Origin: Mesorhizobium tianshanense
Lineage (GTDB): Bacteria; Pseudomonadota; Alphaproteobacteria; Rhizobiales; Rhizobiaceae
Direction: 5' to 3'
DNA: 64,000 bases
NCBI RefSeq assembly: GCF_007830515.1
Contig: NZ_VLKT01000020.1
Span: 1 to 64,000 of the forward strand
Translations under genes and position numbers: made by a program
Shown here: positions 33,215-41,698 of the stretch, one piece after another
How the letters are laid out: every line of letters begins with the position of its first letter
How positions within the stretch are numbered: the stretch's first letter is position 1
Notes under the pieces: model-generated
Databases searched by the model: none
The model's input: only the letters and a program-made list of their open reading frames with translations
Told to the model about the DNA's origin: nothing

Positions 33215-34141
33215 ATGACCGACCACGATCACGATTTCGAACCCGCCCACGCTTCATCCCCCATCGACCATGTCCTCACCGAGCTCCAGCTCTACGGTTA
33301 CCGCCCGTTTTGCGATGAACCAGATCCTCGGCCACTTCCGGAAGGCAATGTCGTCGCCGGCGCGATCACCGACGTCTTCCAAGCGCTGGTGGTGTCACTC
33401 TCCGACACCCGACTCGAGCCCGACCTCGATGATTTGCTCTGGTCGGCCGTCAATGTCTTTCACCGCGCCACCGGCCGTATTGAACGCGAGCTCGACGACA
33501 ACGGGCAGGAGCAGCGCCGCAGTCAGCGCGAACAGGACGGCAGCGAAGTGAAATCGGTCGAGCTGGAGCGCCTGACGGCCGAGGGCCAGACCCTGATCGA
33601 GCGTCGCAACGTTTTCGAGCTGATGCGCGACCATGCCGCCGATCTCTACGAACATCATATTGGTACGAGCTGGCGACCGCGCTCGGGATCGATGGTCAGC
33701 CATCGTAACCTGACGGCAGCGATGATCGACAGCCGCGATTTCCTGCACGCTAAGAAGCGCGCCGAAACGCAGGTCCTGCTACCACCAGGGCCGAAGATCG
33801 CCTTCACCGGCGGGCTCGACTTCAACGACCACAGCCTGATTTGGGCCAAGCTCGACCAGGTCCACGCCAAGCATCCCGACATGGTGTTGATGCACGGCAA
33901 GTCGCTGAAGGGCGCCGAGAAGATCGCCTCCCGCTGGGCGGACCATCGCAAAGTGCCACAGATCGGTTTTGCGCCCGACTGGACAAAACACGGCCGTGCC
34001 GCCCCTTTCAAACGCAACGACCAGATGCTCGACGTTCTGCCAATCGGCGTGATGCTGTTCCCCGGCACTGGCATCCAACACAACCTCGCCGACAAGGCCC
34101 GCAAGCTCGGCATCCCAGTCTGGCAGTTCGGCGGCGGGTGA
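33215..34141 (+). CDS. DUF2493 (YspA-like SLOG) domain protein
   Basis: A 308-residue protein. ATG 33215 is supported by AAGGAG six bases upstream. The frame is open further upstream, but there it overlaps the structured leader. The N-terminal 190 residues are acidic and helical. The C-terminal DUF2493/SLOG Rossmann-like domain (about 195-308) shows I-A-F-T-G-G-x-D-F-x-D, V-L-M-H-G-x-x-x-K-G-A-E-x-I-A-x-x-W and P-G-x-G-I-x-x-N-L-x-D-K-A. SLOG domains bind nucleotide-derived ligands and are found in stress or defence systems and in ICE accessory genes. The ligand is unknown. The gene is intact. Confidence 0.82.
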   Translation: MTDHDHDFEPAHASSPIDHVLTELQLYGYRPFCDEPDPRPLPEGNVVAGAITDVFQALVVSLSDTRLEPDLDDLLWSAVNVFHRATGRIERELDDNGQEQRRSQREQDGSEVKSVELERLTAEGQTLIERRNVFELMRDHAADLYEHHIGTSWRPRSGSMVSHRNLTAAMIDSRDFLHAKKRAETQVLLPPGPKIAFTGGLDFNDHSLIWAKLDQVHAKHPDMVLMHGKSLKGAEKIASRWADHRKVPQIGFAPDWTKHGRAAPFKRNDQMLDVLPIGVMLFPGTGIQHNLADKARKLGIPVWQFGGG

Positions 34142-34931
34142 CCGTCGCCGAACTGCCATAGCTTTGCACCACGATGCGGCAATTGCCGGCGAAAGTCTGG
34201 TGCTTTTGTGGAATTGCCTGCGCATTCCATGAGAACGAGGATCTTTGGCAATTTAAGACTGCGCCGTTCGCATTTGCTTCGATCACGGTCCCGCAGAGCT
34301 GCGGATTGACCTAACCCAATGGCCGATCCTGACGCTATGCCTCTGCATCGACGCGTCCGTGGCCATGCAAGGCGGGAGTGCCTTTTTATCCGTACACACC
34401 AAAGCACCGGCGTCCACATTGCAGAGCGACCCTCGCTTGGGCGACAATTGCCGGCCATGAAGGCATCTATGGCATTGGTAAGGCGCATTGTGCCGCCGCA
34501 ACTGGCAGTCGCCTCTCTCGTTTGGCGTTCGCACTCGGCACGTCCGTGATGGAGGCTCCGGAGCGGCCAGAAAGGCTTCTTGCTCGATCATCACGGGCGT
34601 TGGCTGACGCACTATTGGCACGCGAGCAGCCCGGTCAGGTCGAGGCGTCCCCAGATTGAAGCGTTTGGACCAGGTCGGCGTGGCAGGCCCGCTTCAATGT
34701 CTGCGATCGGCATTGGTGCCATGCGTGCACCATTGGCTCAGCTGCCGAATAGCCGAACGTCGGCACGCAGGGAGACATCGCCGCCGGTTGCCCAGCCAAG
34801 AACATTGAAACTGGGATGAATGCGCCAGGTTGTCCGTTGACCCGTCTCTGCCAGGTCGACCGCTCCAAACGGTCTCTCAATGGGCTGATCTGGCCGCAGG
34901 CCGGCTGCGCCTCGACCGCCTAAGCCGCAAC
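34142..34931. other. No recognisable gene between DUF2493 and DUF736 genes
   Basis: About 790 bp. The longest frames (for example 34283-34621 on the minus strand) show no known domain and no ribosome binding site and overlap several others. It may be decayed cargo. Confidence 0.4.
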
Positions 34932-35040
34932 GGCGCGGGAGCGACTTTCTTCCCCTGGGCTGCGCCCATTCCTCGCGAACAACAAAGTCGCTCCCGCGCC
35001 GTCCTCCGCTTCGCTGCGGCCCGCAATCGGGTGCGGCGCC
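34932..35040 (+). promoter_or_regulatory. Structured leader upstream of the DUF736 gene (copy 2)
   Basis: A perfect 17-bp inverted repeat: 34932-34948 (GGCGCGGGAGCGACTTT) and 34984-35000 (AAAGTCGCTCCCGCGCC). The 35-bp interior holds a TGGGC/GCCCA hairpin and CGCGAACAACAAA. Next comes CGTCCTCCGCTTCGCTGCGG. The order of elements matches the leader at 33036-33150 while the stem sequences differ, which is the signature of a conserved RNA structure. No T-run follows. Confidence 0.55.
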
Positions 35041-35116
35041 GGTCGCCTCCTGCCTGTGGATCGCCATCGAGACCGCAATGGTGCGGGCTCGGAAACAGTG
35101 ATCAAGGAGAACGAAC

Positions 35117-35446
35117 ATGGCGACCATCGGCACTTTCAAGAGGATTGGCAAGAAAGAGCTCACCGGCGACATCATTACCCTTTCGCTCCAGGCCAAGAAC
35201 GTCCGCATCGTTCCGGCGGCTCACCGCGCCGGCGACAACGCTCCCAGCCACCGCGTCTTGTATGACGGGATTGAAATCGGGGCTGCCTGGTCCAAGCGCT
35301 CCAGCGAGGGCCGCGACTATCTCGGTTTGAAACTGGACGATCCGAGCTTCACCGCTCCGATCTACGCCAACCTGTTCGATGACGAGGAAGACGAAGGCTA
35401 CATCCTCATCTGGTCTCGCTCCAACGGCCGCCGCAGCGGAGACTAG
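35117..35446 (+). CDS. DUF736 family protein (first copy)
   Basis: A 109-residue protein opening M-A-T-I-G-T-F-K-R and containing the DUF736 core: G-x-I-x-T-L-S-L/A-x-A-K, then H-R-V-x-x-x-G-x-E-I-G-A-A-W and L-D-D-P-S-F-x-A-P-I-x-A-N-L-F. AAGGAG lies seven bases before the ATG. The family is restricted to alphaproteobacterial plasmids and ICEs, and its function is unknown. A terminator follows at once, so it is monocistronic, driven from the structured leader. A second copy with only moderate identity lies at 38049-38375. Confidence 0.88.
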   Translation: MATIGTFKRIGKKELTGDIITLSLQAKNVRIVPAAHRAGDNAPSHRVLYDGIEIGAAWSKRSSEGRDYLGLKLDDPSFTAPIYANLFDDEEDEGYILIWSRSNGRRSGD

Positions 35447-35462
35447 GCCGCCTAAGCACCTC

Positions 35463-35497
35463 GCCCGCCCGGACTACCGGGCGGGCTACTGCTTTTT
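35463..35497 (+). terminator. Rho-independent terminator after DUF736 gene
   Basis: A 10-bp GC stem (GCCCGCCCGG / CCGGGCGGGC at 35463-35472 and 35477-35486) with loop ACTA is followed by TACTGCTTTTT ending at 35497. Confidence 0.85.
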
Positions 35498-35745
35498 AGG
35501 CGACCACTCGGCTCATGCCTGACTTGCGTTTGCGCAATCGCGCTGAACCGGACATGGCCTGGCCCCACTTGGTTCCGCCCGCCTCGCAAGGCGGCTATGT
35601 GCCATCTGGCGGTGCGCCACACCTGATCGCCGCTTGCCGTTTGCTACGCTTTGCTGAATCAGCACAGCGGTTTGCCGACTCTCCAACTACCCAACGTCCG
35701 TATCGCCAGGGATGTTGATTGCGAAGCCCTCGACCAGACGAGGGC

Positions 35746-36562
35746 ATGCGGAGAGGACTTGGAACGTTGCAGGGTAACTGGACCGGTCCGGCAGCCTATG
35801 CGCACATGCCAGACTATGAAGCCGCCGATTTCGCTGCCGAGTATCTGATCCGGAACGACGAATTCGTCGCCGAATGCAGCCAGCTTGCGTCGCGAGGCGC
35901 ACATACCGGAGACCTTCTCGGTCCGCCCGACTTCGCCGCCCGTTGGGGGGCGCGATTTCACAATTGCCACTGAGGAGCTTCCGTCAGCTAAGGATATCGT
36001 CTGGACGGAACAGGCCTCGCCGCGCGCGCTGCGGGCCACACGGATGCCTGCCTCGATTGGTCCTTCGCATCAGACCGTGCATCCTTCCAGGCTCAGCAGC
36101 GCCAGCGTCTGGGAGCAGAGTGACGGGTTTCAGGTGCTTTGGCCGGCTTCGACGCGAACGCATCAGCTGGTTGCTGAAGGCTGCGACAGTCCATCGGGCA
36201 TCGATGCCGTTGTTCTGCCGCTCGACGGCGCCTTCGAGACGCGGCTCGATGCAGCGCGCCAGTTCTGGCGGGCACTGAGCGGTCGACCACTCGCTCCAGC
36301 CCATGGTGCACTGCCGCAACAGGCCAAGATCAGGCATATCCTCAATTTGCGCGCTCATGATGGTCGTCGCACCGGCGCAACGTTTCGTCAGCTCGCCGAG
36401 ACGCTGTTGTCGAGAGAGCCGATCGCGCCACGGGATTGGCGCGATCATCATCTGAGGCACAAGGTCCGGGCGATCCTGCGGCGAACGGAGCGCATGGTCG
36501 CCGGCGGCTATCGCGATCTTCTTTTCTATCCACACAGCCGCGGCCGAAAATCCGATCGCTGA
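35746..36562 (+). pseudogene. DUF2285 protein with DUF6499-like N-terminus, split by a frameshift in a G6 run
   Basis: The first part (35746-35973) encodes the N-terminal domain: G-P-A-A-Y-A-H-M...A-A-D-F-A-A-E-Y-L-I-R-N, then F-A-A-R-W-G. The second part is in another frame (open from 35885) and continues with I-V-W-T-E-Q-A-S-P-R-A-L and a C-terminal DUF2285 region (L-D-A-A-R-Q-F-W-R-A-L...Q-Q-A-K-I-R-H-I-L-N-L-R-A-H-D-G). The frame changes at GGGGGG around 35945-35950, just where W-G ends. The undamaged protein would be a DNA-binding regulator of about 270 residues. A real null mutation, slippage-dependent expression and a sequencing error are all possible. Confidence 0.65.
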
Positions 36563-36696
36563 AGCCTTTTTCGCAGGGGTAGCAAAAACGCACCCCCTGA
36601 TCTTTGCCCTCCCTTGCTCTTCCTCATTTCGACCATGCTCCGTTTCGCGCGTCCCGGCAGGCCAGGACGACAGCAAAACCGAATGGAGATCGAGCG

Positions 36697-36987
36697 ATGT
36701 CGAAGGGTCCCGCGGACGCGCCCCAAAAATACCTGCGCACGAAGGAGGCAGCACCTATTGTCGGGCTTTGCGCCCGCACTCTCGAGAAGCACCGGACATA
36801 CGGCACAGGCCCAAAATACCGCAAGATCGGCGGCCGTGTCCTCTACGACATCGACGATCTGCACGCCTGGATCGCGCTTGGCGCGCGCACTTCCACCAGC
36901 GATGCTAACGCGACCTTTGTCCCGCCGGCCAAGCCCCATGCGGCCCTTGCGCCAGCCTATGCCGCCAGACGCGATCGCGTCTCCTGA
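36697..36987 (+). CDS. Helix-turn-helix (AlpA/MerR-like) DNA-binding protein
   Basis: A 96-residue protein with a single winged helix-turn-helix domain (residues 10-60): Y-L-R-T-K-E-A-A...V-G-L-C-A-R-T-L-E-K-H-R and G-P-K-Y-R-K-I-G-G-R-V-L-Y-D-I-D-D-L-H-A-W-I, the standard excisionase/HTH_17 pattern. The remaining residues are Ala/Pro-rich. The ATG at 36697 has GGAG eleven bases upstream. In these ICEs the gene precedes DUF2840 and traF and probably controls transfer or excision. It lies 18 bp before the DUF2840 gene. Confidence 0.8.
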   Translation: MSKGPADAPQKYLRTKEAAPIVGLCARTLEKHRTYGTGPKYRKIGGRVLYDIDDLHAWIALGARTSTSDANATFVPPAKPHAALAPAYAARRDRVS

Positions 36988-37004
36988 AACGCGGTGCAAC
37001 GACA

Positions 37005-37445
37005 ATGTGGCAGCACTTTCACGACGGTGCCCGGCGTGAACTGTTTCTTGCTCGCGCCACTGACATCGCGCCATGCGACGCACAGGACTTGATGTCCTGG
37101 CCCTACTTTCCGTTGGCAACATCGTTGCGCGTGGCGCCGATCGATCTTCGCATGCGCGAGGTATCGATCAGCACCGAGGCGACCATCGAGCTCAACATTC
37201 TGCGCGAGCGCTGCTTGGCCGTCGCTCATGTCCAGGCTTGCGCTATCATCCTGCTCGCCGCGGGAAGATGGCCGAACATCGCAAAGGTGATGAAGAGCAT
37301 CGGCGCGATCGACATCGATCCTGCCGACGTTTCGCCGGAGCATTGGCGCCATTCCCATAGCCGGCTCGCCGCGCGGGAAGCGCCCAGGTCCTACACCCGC
37401 CAGCGCCATGATGCTTGGCTGATGCGCCGGCGGACTTGGCCATGA
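37005..37445 (+). CDS. DUF2840 domain protein, N-terminus divergent
   Basis: A 146-residue protein. The second half is clear DUF2840: W-P-x-I-x-K-V-M...I-D-I-D-P-A-D-V-S-P-E-H-W-R-H-x-H-x-R-L-A and P-R-S-Y-T-R-x-R-H-x-A-W-L-x-R-R. The first half does not carry the usual R-R-R-x-x-x-F-x-P-G-x-V-F-x-F-V-R-W segment. A weak trace of it is readable in another frame near 37010-37060. An early frameshift or local divergence is therefore likely, and the start codon is uncertain. The function is unknown. The stop overlaps the traF start by 4 bp, so the two are coupled. Confidence 0.65.
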   Translation: MWQHFHDGARRELFLARATDIAPCDAQDLMSWPYFPLATSLRVAPIDLRMREVSISTEATIELNILRERCLAVAHVQACAIILLAAGRWPNIAKVMKSIGAIDIDPADVSPEHWRHSHSRLAAREAPRSYTRQRHDAWLMRRRTWP

Positions 37446-38083
37446 GTGTGCGCCCAGCGATCATCGCCGCGATGTTCGGCGGCGCGGTTCTCGTCGCCGT
37501 ACCGGCTTGGATTGGCCATCGACCGCAGTTGACCTGGAACGTATCCGCGAGCGTTCCGATCGGGCTCTACCGCGTCGAGCCGTACCGCAGGATCGGTGTT
37601 GCCGACGTCGCCGTTATCATGCCGCCCAAGCCGCTGGCGGACTTCATGGCAAGACGCAGATATTTGTCGAAAAACGTGCCGCTGCTGAAGCGCGTGCTTG
37701 CCCTCAGTGGACAGACCGTTTGCCGTCGCCGCACCGCTATCATCGTCGGCGGCGTGATCTATGGACATGCGCGTGAGCATGACAGTCGCGGCCGAGCGCT
37801 GCCGGTCTGGCAGGGCTGCCGCGTGATCGCCGGTGATGAAGTCTTCCTCATGAACTGGGACGCAGCCGACAGTTTTGACGGTCGCTATTTCGGGCTGTTG
37901 CCGCTCACGTCGATCATCGGCCGCGCGGTCCCGGTCTGGACTTTTGGCCACCCCTTTTCAGCGCCGAACGCTTCCAATGATCCCGTTGGCGGCGAGCTGG
38001 CTAGGGCTCGCTCCACCCCTCCTCAACGCTCACGAAAGGAGCACTGCAATGGCCCTGATTGGCGTCTTCACCCGCAACGATGA
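37442..38083 (+). CDS. traF: TraF-like S26 family signal peptidase
   Basis: A 213-residue protein with an N-terminal membrane anchor (residues 6-24). The catalytic Ser37 lies in S-A-S-V-P-I-G-L-Y and the general-base Lys83 in L-L-K-R-V-L-A-L-S-G. The later G-D-E-V-F-L-M-N and F-D-G-R-Y-F-G segments complete the S26 beta-domain. In Trb systems TraF matures and, in RP4, cyclises the TrbC pilin in the periplasm. The gene overlaps the DUF2840 gene by 4 bp and the next DUF736 gene by 35 bp, where its C-terminal 12 residues look unconserved. Confidence 0.88.
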   Translation: MSVRPAIIAAMFGGAVLVAVPAWIGHRPQLTWNVSASVPIGLYRVEPYRRIGVADVAVIMPPKPLADFMARRRYLSKNVPLLKRVLALSGQTVCRRRTAIIVGGVIYGHAREHDSRGRALPVWQGCRVIAGDEVFLMNWDAADSFDGRYFGLLPLTSIIGRAVPVWTFGHPFSAPNASNDPVGGELARARSTPPQRSRKEHCNGPDWRLHPQR

Positions 38084-38375
38084 CGGCTTCTTCGGCAACA
38101 TCACAACACTGGCACTCGACGCAAAGGTCGCCATCCTGCCTGCGGAGAAATCGAATGCAGAAAACGCGCCCGACCATCGCGTCTTCTGTGAAGGCATGGA
38201 GGTTGGCGCAGCGTGGGATCGTAGCGGCGACAAGGCCGGCGCCTATCTCTCCGTCTCGATTGACGATCCATCCTTCGCGCAGCCAATACGCGCCAATCTG
38301 TTCCAGTCCGATGCGGAGAAAGGCGCCTGGGGCCTGTACTGGAGCCGGCCATCGAAGCGCAACGAGCAAGGCTGA
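38049..38375 (+). CDS. DUF736 family protein (second copy)
   Basis: A 108-residue DUF736 protein: M-A-L-I-G-V-F start, G-N-I-x-T-L-A-L-D-A-K, H-R-V-F-C-E-G-M-E-V-G-A-A-W and I-D-D-P-S-F-A-Q-P-I-R-A-N-L-F. AAAGGAG lies eight bases upstream of the ATG. It differs considerably from the copy at 35117-35446 and, unlike it, belongs to an operon with traF and the transglycosylase gene. Two paralogues in one ICE suggest different partners. The function is unknown. Confidence 0.87.
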   Translation: MALIGVFTRNDDGFFGNITTLALDAKVAILPAEKSNAENAPDHRVFCEGMEVGAAWDRSGDKAGAYLSVSIDDPSFAQPIRANLFQSDAEKGAWGLYWSRPSKRNEQG

Positions 38376-38610
38376 TCGGATGCTCGGACTGCGCTTCAGC
38401 TGTCTTGCAGCGGCAAGCCCTTTGATCGATCGGGCAGCGATCAAACCTTTCGTCCCGATCGTCCGTCAGGCGGCCTACGCGCACTGCGAAGGTCAAGGGC
38501 AGCCGGGTGCTGGCCCGTCGTTGCGAACGCTCATCGCATCAACATTTGGGGGAAGCCGGGCCGGCCGGCGAAGCCTTGCCCTTGACGGAACGGAGCACGG
38601 CGGCAGCCTG

Positions 38611-39456
38611 ATGGCGCACCGGACCTGCGGGGCCTGCGCTGTGATCTGCCAAAGCATCACAGCGTTTTGTGCATGCGTCATGCTTACCGTTTCGGTGTCC
38701 GCTGTATGCGCAGAACCTCCCACGCATAATGAACAGCCGGCGCGCTCCAACGGCAGGACCTCGTCCTCAGATCCCTGGTCGGCGCATATCCGCGAGGCAG
38801 CGAAACGATTTGCCATCCCCGAGCGGCTGCTTCGCGCCGTCATGCATGTCGAGAGCGTTGGTGATGTTCATGCGGTGTCGAGCAAGGGCGCGATGGGCCT
38901 GATGCAGATCATGCCGGGAACGTGGGAGGAACTGCGCATAAAGTATCATCTCGGCGACGATCCTTATCAGCCGCGCGACAACATTCTTGCCGGCGCTGCT
39001 TACCTGCGTGAGATGCTCGACCGCTTTGGCACTAACGGCTTTCTCGCTGCCTATAATGCCGGCCCTGGGCGTTACCAAGAGCACCTTTTGACCGGCCGCC
39101 CGCTGCCGCGTGAGACGATCGACTACGTCAGGAAACTCGCGCCGCTGATCAGAGGTTCCGTCGTCATTCCGCCGCGTGCACGACAAGGAGCAAACAGGGC
39201 GAGCGCACTCGATTCGTCGGTTTTTGTGCAAAACAGCGACATCGGCAATGTCACCGCACCGCATGGCAAGTGCGGCGCGCTTGTTGACGCAGAAACGATG
39301 TTCGCGGGCATCCATTTGCCTTCGATGTGCGCGCCAAGGGCCATTTCTGTAGTTGATCTAACAGCGGTTGAGCCACAGCCGGGTGAAACTGGACCCGCGT
39401 CGAAACCCCTCCTTCCCGACCTGTTCGTGCTGCGTCCTTCACTGCGATCGCGATGA
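38611..39456 (+). CDS. Lytic transglycosylase (Slt family, conjugation-associated, VirB1-like)
   Basis: A 281-residue exported muramidase that opens peptidoglycan for T4SS assembly. Start 38611 gives a signal-type N-terminus, with a hydrophobic core at about residues 9-32 and cleavage near V-C-A. A start at 38380 would add 77 residues of no recognisable domain. The catalytic Glu81 lies in M-H-V-E-S, followed by S-S-K-G-A-M-G-L-M-Q-I-M-P (residues 90-102) and the A-Y-N-A-G-P-G-R-Y box. The C-terminal 100 residues are unconserved and include several cysteines. It is upstream of the relaxase gene in the transfer block. Confidence 0.87.
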   Translation: MAHRTCGACAVICQSITAFCACVMLTVSVSAVCAEPPTHNEQPARSNGRTSSSDPWSAHIREAAKRFAIPERLLRAVMHVESVGDVHAVSSKGAMGLMQIMPGTWEELRIKYHLGDDPYQPRDNILAGAAYLREMLDRFGTNGFLAAYNAGPGRYQEHLLTGRPLPRETIDYVRKLAPLIRGSVVIPPRARQGANRASALDSSVFVQNSDIGNVTAPHGKCGALVDAETMFAGIHLPSMCAPRAISVVDLTAVEPQPGETGPASKPLLPDLFVLRPSLRSR

Positions 39457-39703
39457 ATAGCGCATTCCTGGTCAATCGCATTGCGGCCTGTTTCGTCGCG
39501 GAAGTTGCGGCGGGAGGGTTGGCCACGGAGCAAGCGGAGAGGGGTGGCAGGATAAAGGGCGCGATGTGCGATTCGGGCGGATGGCGAGAGAGCAACGGGT
39601 TTCAGAGGCGATTTCGCGAGGTGCGCAGATTTTGCGCGATGTGCGCCAATCGCCATTTTCCGGATCTTTCCGATAGAAGCTGCACCTCGCGGGAAAAACG
39701 GCC
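39457..39703 (+). other. oriT: Relaxase upstream region, candidate origin of transfer
   Basis: 247 bp before the relaxase gene. It contains the direct repeats GCGCGATGTGCG (near 39559 and 39637) and GCGCCAATCGCC (near 39643, with another copy at 39891 inside the relaxase gene). Relaxases of this family usually act at an oriT next to their own gene, so this is the best place for it. No nic site can be named from sequence alone. An 84-codon frame (39453-39707) overlaps the region and looks non-coding. Confidence 0.35.
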
Positions 39704-41443
39704 ATGAACCATGACAATGATTTCCGCGTCCGGCCTGGTCGCATCCGTTCCAAGGCTGGCCAGCGCGCGCGACCCTTCATCTTTCAGGCGCTGGCGTCGG
39801 CACAACGTGCCGGTGGTACCAATTCACACAAAGGCCATTTGATCTCGCCGCGCCACTCGACTTTTGGACGGGGACGGACGGCGAGCATTTGCGCCAATCG
39901 CCTCATCACCAGCCGCTCGCGCGGCGGCGTCGTCAAAGCGCGCGTGGTGCGTCAGTCCGGCCGCGCCGCGCCCCTGGCCGCCCATCTCAAATATCTTCGC
40001 CGCGAGGGCGTGACACGCGACGGCGAGGACGCGAGGATGTTTGGTCCCGATACGGACGAAGCCGACCACGATGTCTTTGCCGAACGATGCAAGGAAGACC
40101 GGCATCATTTCCGCTTCATTGTCTCACCCGATGACGCCGTCGAACTGGGCGACCTGAAAGGCTTCACCCGCGACCTGATGGCCGACATGGAGCATGACCT
40201 CGGCACGAAACTCGACTGGATCGGCGTCGACCACTGGAACACCCAACACCCGCACGTTCACATTCTCGTCCGCGGTGTCGCAGACGACGGCGAGAGCCTC
40301 GTCATCTCGCGTGACTACATCCGTCAGGGCATGCGCGACCGCGCAGGCGACATTCTCACCCAGACGTTGGGGCTTCGCACCGACCAGGACATCCGCCAAA
40401 CCATCGAGCGGCAGGTCGGGACTGAGCGATGGACTCAGCTCGACCGCCAACTTTCCCGCGACATGGATCGTCATGGCGTCATCGATCTCGCGCCGCACCC
40501 GGACAACCCGCCCGACGAGTTCCTGACAATCAAGGTTGGGCGGCTGCGCCGGCTCGAAAGCCTGGGCCTTGCCCACGAAATCGGTCCCGGCCAGTGGATG
40601 ATGACCGATGAGGCCGAGGCGACGATGCGCTCACTCGGCGAACGAGGCGATATCATCAAGCGCATCCACCGCAGTCTCGCCGAGCACGGCATCGACAGGG
40701 AGCCATCGGGCTATGTTCTCGCAGCCGAGCAGGTCGAGACGCCGGTCATCGGTCGCCTGCTCGAACGTGGCTTTGATGACGAGCCGCGTGGCTCGGCCTA
40801 TGCCATCGTCGACGGCATCGACGGACGGATGCATCACCTGCGCTTTCATGATCTCGACGCAACCGGAGACTGCGCGCCGGGCTCGATCGTGGAGTTCTGC
40901 CGATATGAGGATGGGAAGGGACGTGCCAGTGTCGAGCTCACCGTCCACTCGGATCTTTCAATAGAAGAACAGATCCATGCGTCCGGCGCGACATGGCTCG
41001 ACCGGCAACTCGTCGCGCACGAGCCCGCAGAGCTCGGCGATGGTGGTTTTGGCCGGGACGCAAGACAGGCGATTGAAGCTCGTGCCAATCACCTGATCGA
41101 GGAGGGCCTGGCCTGGCGCGAAGGGCAGCGCGTAATCCTTGCACGCAACCTGATCGACACTCTGCGTGGCCGGGAAGTCGATGCGCTTGGCTCACAGCTC
41201 GCTGCCGAAACCGGCCTGCCCTTCACGAAGGCAGCAAATGGCGATCATGTGACCGGCATCTACCGGCGGCGCATCTCGCTCGCTTCCGGCCGCTTCGCGA
41301 TGATCGATGACGGGCTCGGTTTTAGCCTTGTGCCCTGGTCGCCGTCGCTCGACAGACAATTGGGCAATCATCTTTCTGGGGTGGCGCGCGATGATGGCGG
41401 CGTGGATTGGAGCTTCGGAAGGAAGCGCGGTCTCGGGCTGTGA
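39704..41443 (+). CDS. rlxS: Relaxase with DUF3363 domain (RlxS/VirD2-like)
   Basis: A 579-residue DNA-nicking enzyme that starts conjugative transfer at oriT and pilots the strand to TraG. The N-terminal third has the relaxase core: a conserved M-F-G-x-D-T-D segment, H-H-F-R-F-I-V-S-P-x-D, and the metal-binding three-histidine motif at His182, His184 and His186 (Q-H-P-H-V-H-I-L). The nucleophilic Tyr is not obvious but lies N-terminal to this in the family. The rest is DUF3363, and the native C-terminus (V-D-W-S-F-G-R-K-R-G-L) is present, so the gene is complete. In relatives traG follows directly. Here a decarboxylase fragment does. Confidence 0.92.
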   Translation: MNHDNDFRVRPGRIRSKAGQRARPFIFQALASAQRAGGTNSHKGHLISPRHSTFGRGRTASICANRLITSRSRGGVVKARVVRQSGRAAPLAAHLKYLRREGVTRDGEDARMFGPDTDEADHDVFAERCKEDRHHFRFIVSPDDAVELGDLKGFTRDLMADMEHDLGTKLDWIGVDHWNTQHPHVHILVRGVADDGESLVISRDYIRQGMRDRAGDILTQTLGLRTDQDIRQTIERQVGTERWTQLDRQLSRDMDRHGVIDLAPHPDNPPDEFLTIKVGRLRRLESLGLAHEIGPGQWMMTDEAEATMRSLGERGDIIKRIHRSLAEHGIDREPSGYVLAAEQVETPVIGRLLERGFDDEPRGSAYAIVDGIDGRMHHLRFHDLDATGDCAPGSIVEFCRYEDGKGRASVELTVHSDLSIEEQIHASGATWLDRQLVAHEPAELGDGGFGRDARQAIEARANHLIEEGLAWREGQRVILARNLIDTLRGREVDALGSQLAAETGLPFTKAANGDHVTGIYRRRISLASGRFAMIDDGLGFSLVPWSPSLDRQLGNHLSGVARDDGGVDWSFGRKRGLGL

Positions 41444-41513
41444 AGTTCACAGCTGCCGCGCAAGACCTGTGTTCTGTCTGGAATGCGCCGGCATTGTTGA
41501 TTTAGTCGTTGCC

Positions 41514-41698
41514 GGGACGGCACGGACGGCTCCATCCTGCGGCGTGTGATCGCGCGGGGACGCGTGTACCTCTCGAACGCAACGATCAATGATCATTTCG
41601 CGCTGCGCGCCTGCTTCGTCAATCATCGCACAAGGCCGGAAGATGTGCACGAGATCGTTTCTGAGGTGATTGCCGTCGCCGACGAACTTAACGCTTAG
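41514..41698 (+). pseudogene. C-terminal fragment of a PLP-dependent (group II) decarboxylase
   Basis: The frame ending with TAG at 41696-41698 reads D-G-S-I-L-R-R-V-I-A-R-G-R-V-Y-L-S-N-A-T-I, then F-A-L-R-A-C-F-V-N-H-R-T and E-I-V-x-E-V-I-A-V-A-D-E-L. This is the last 55-60 residues of aspartate 1-decarboxylase/glutamate or aromatic amino-acid decarboxylase-like enzymes. The PLP-binding Lys and everything before it are absent, and there is no start signal. The fragment begins about 70 bp after the relaxase stop, at the position where traG would be expected, and so marks foreign DNA joined to the ICE. Confidence 0.65.

Noticed and set aside
39453..39707. 84-codon frame between transglycosylase and relaxase genes, starting with ATGA overlap
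   Set aside because: The overlap looks attractive, but the product has no family resemblance and the DNA contains repeats fitting a regulatory or oriT region.
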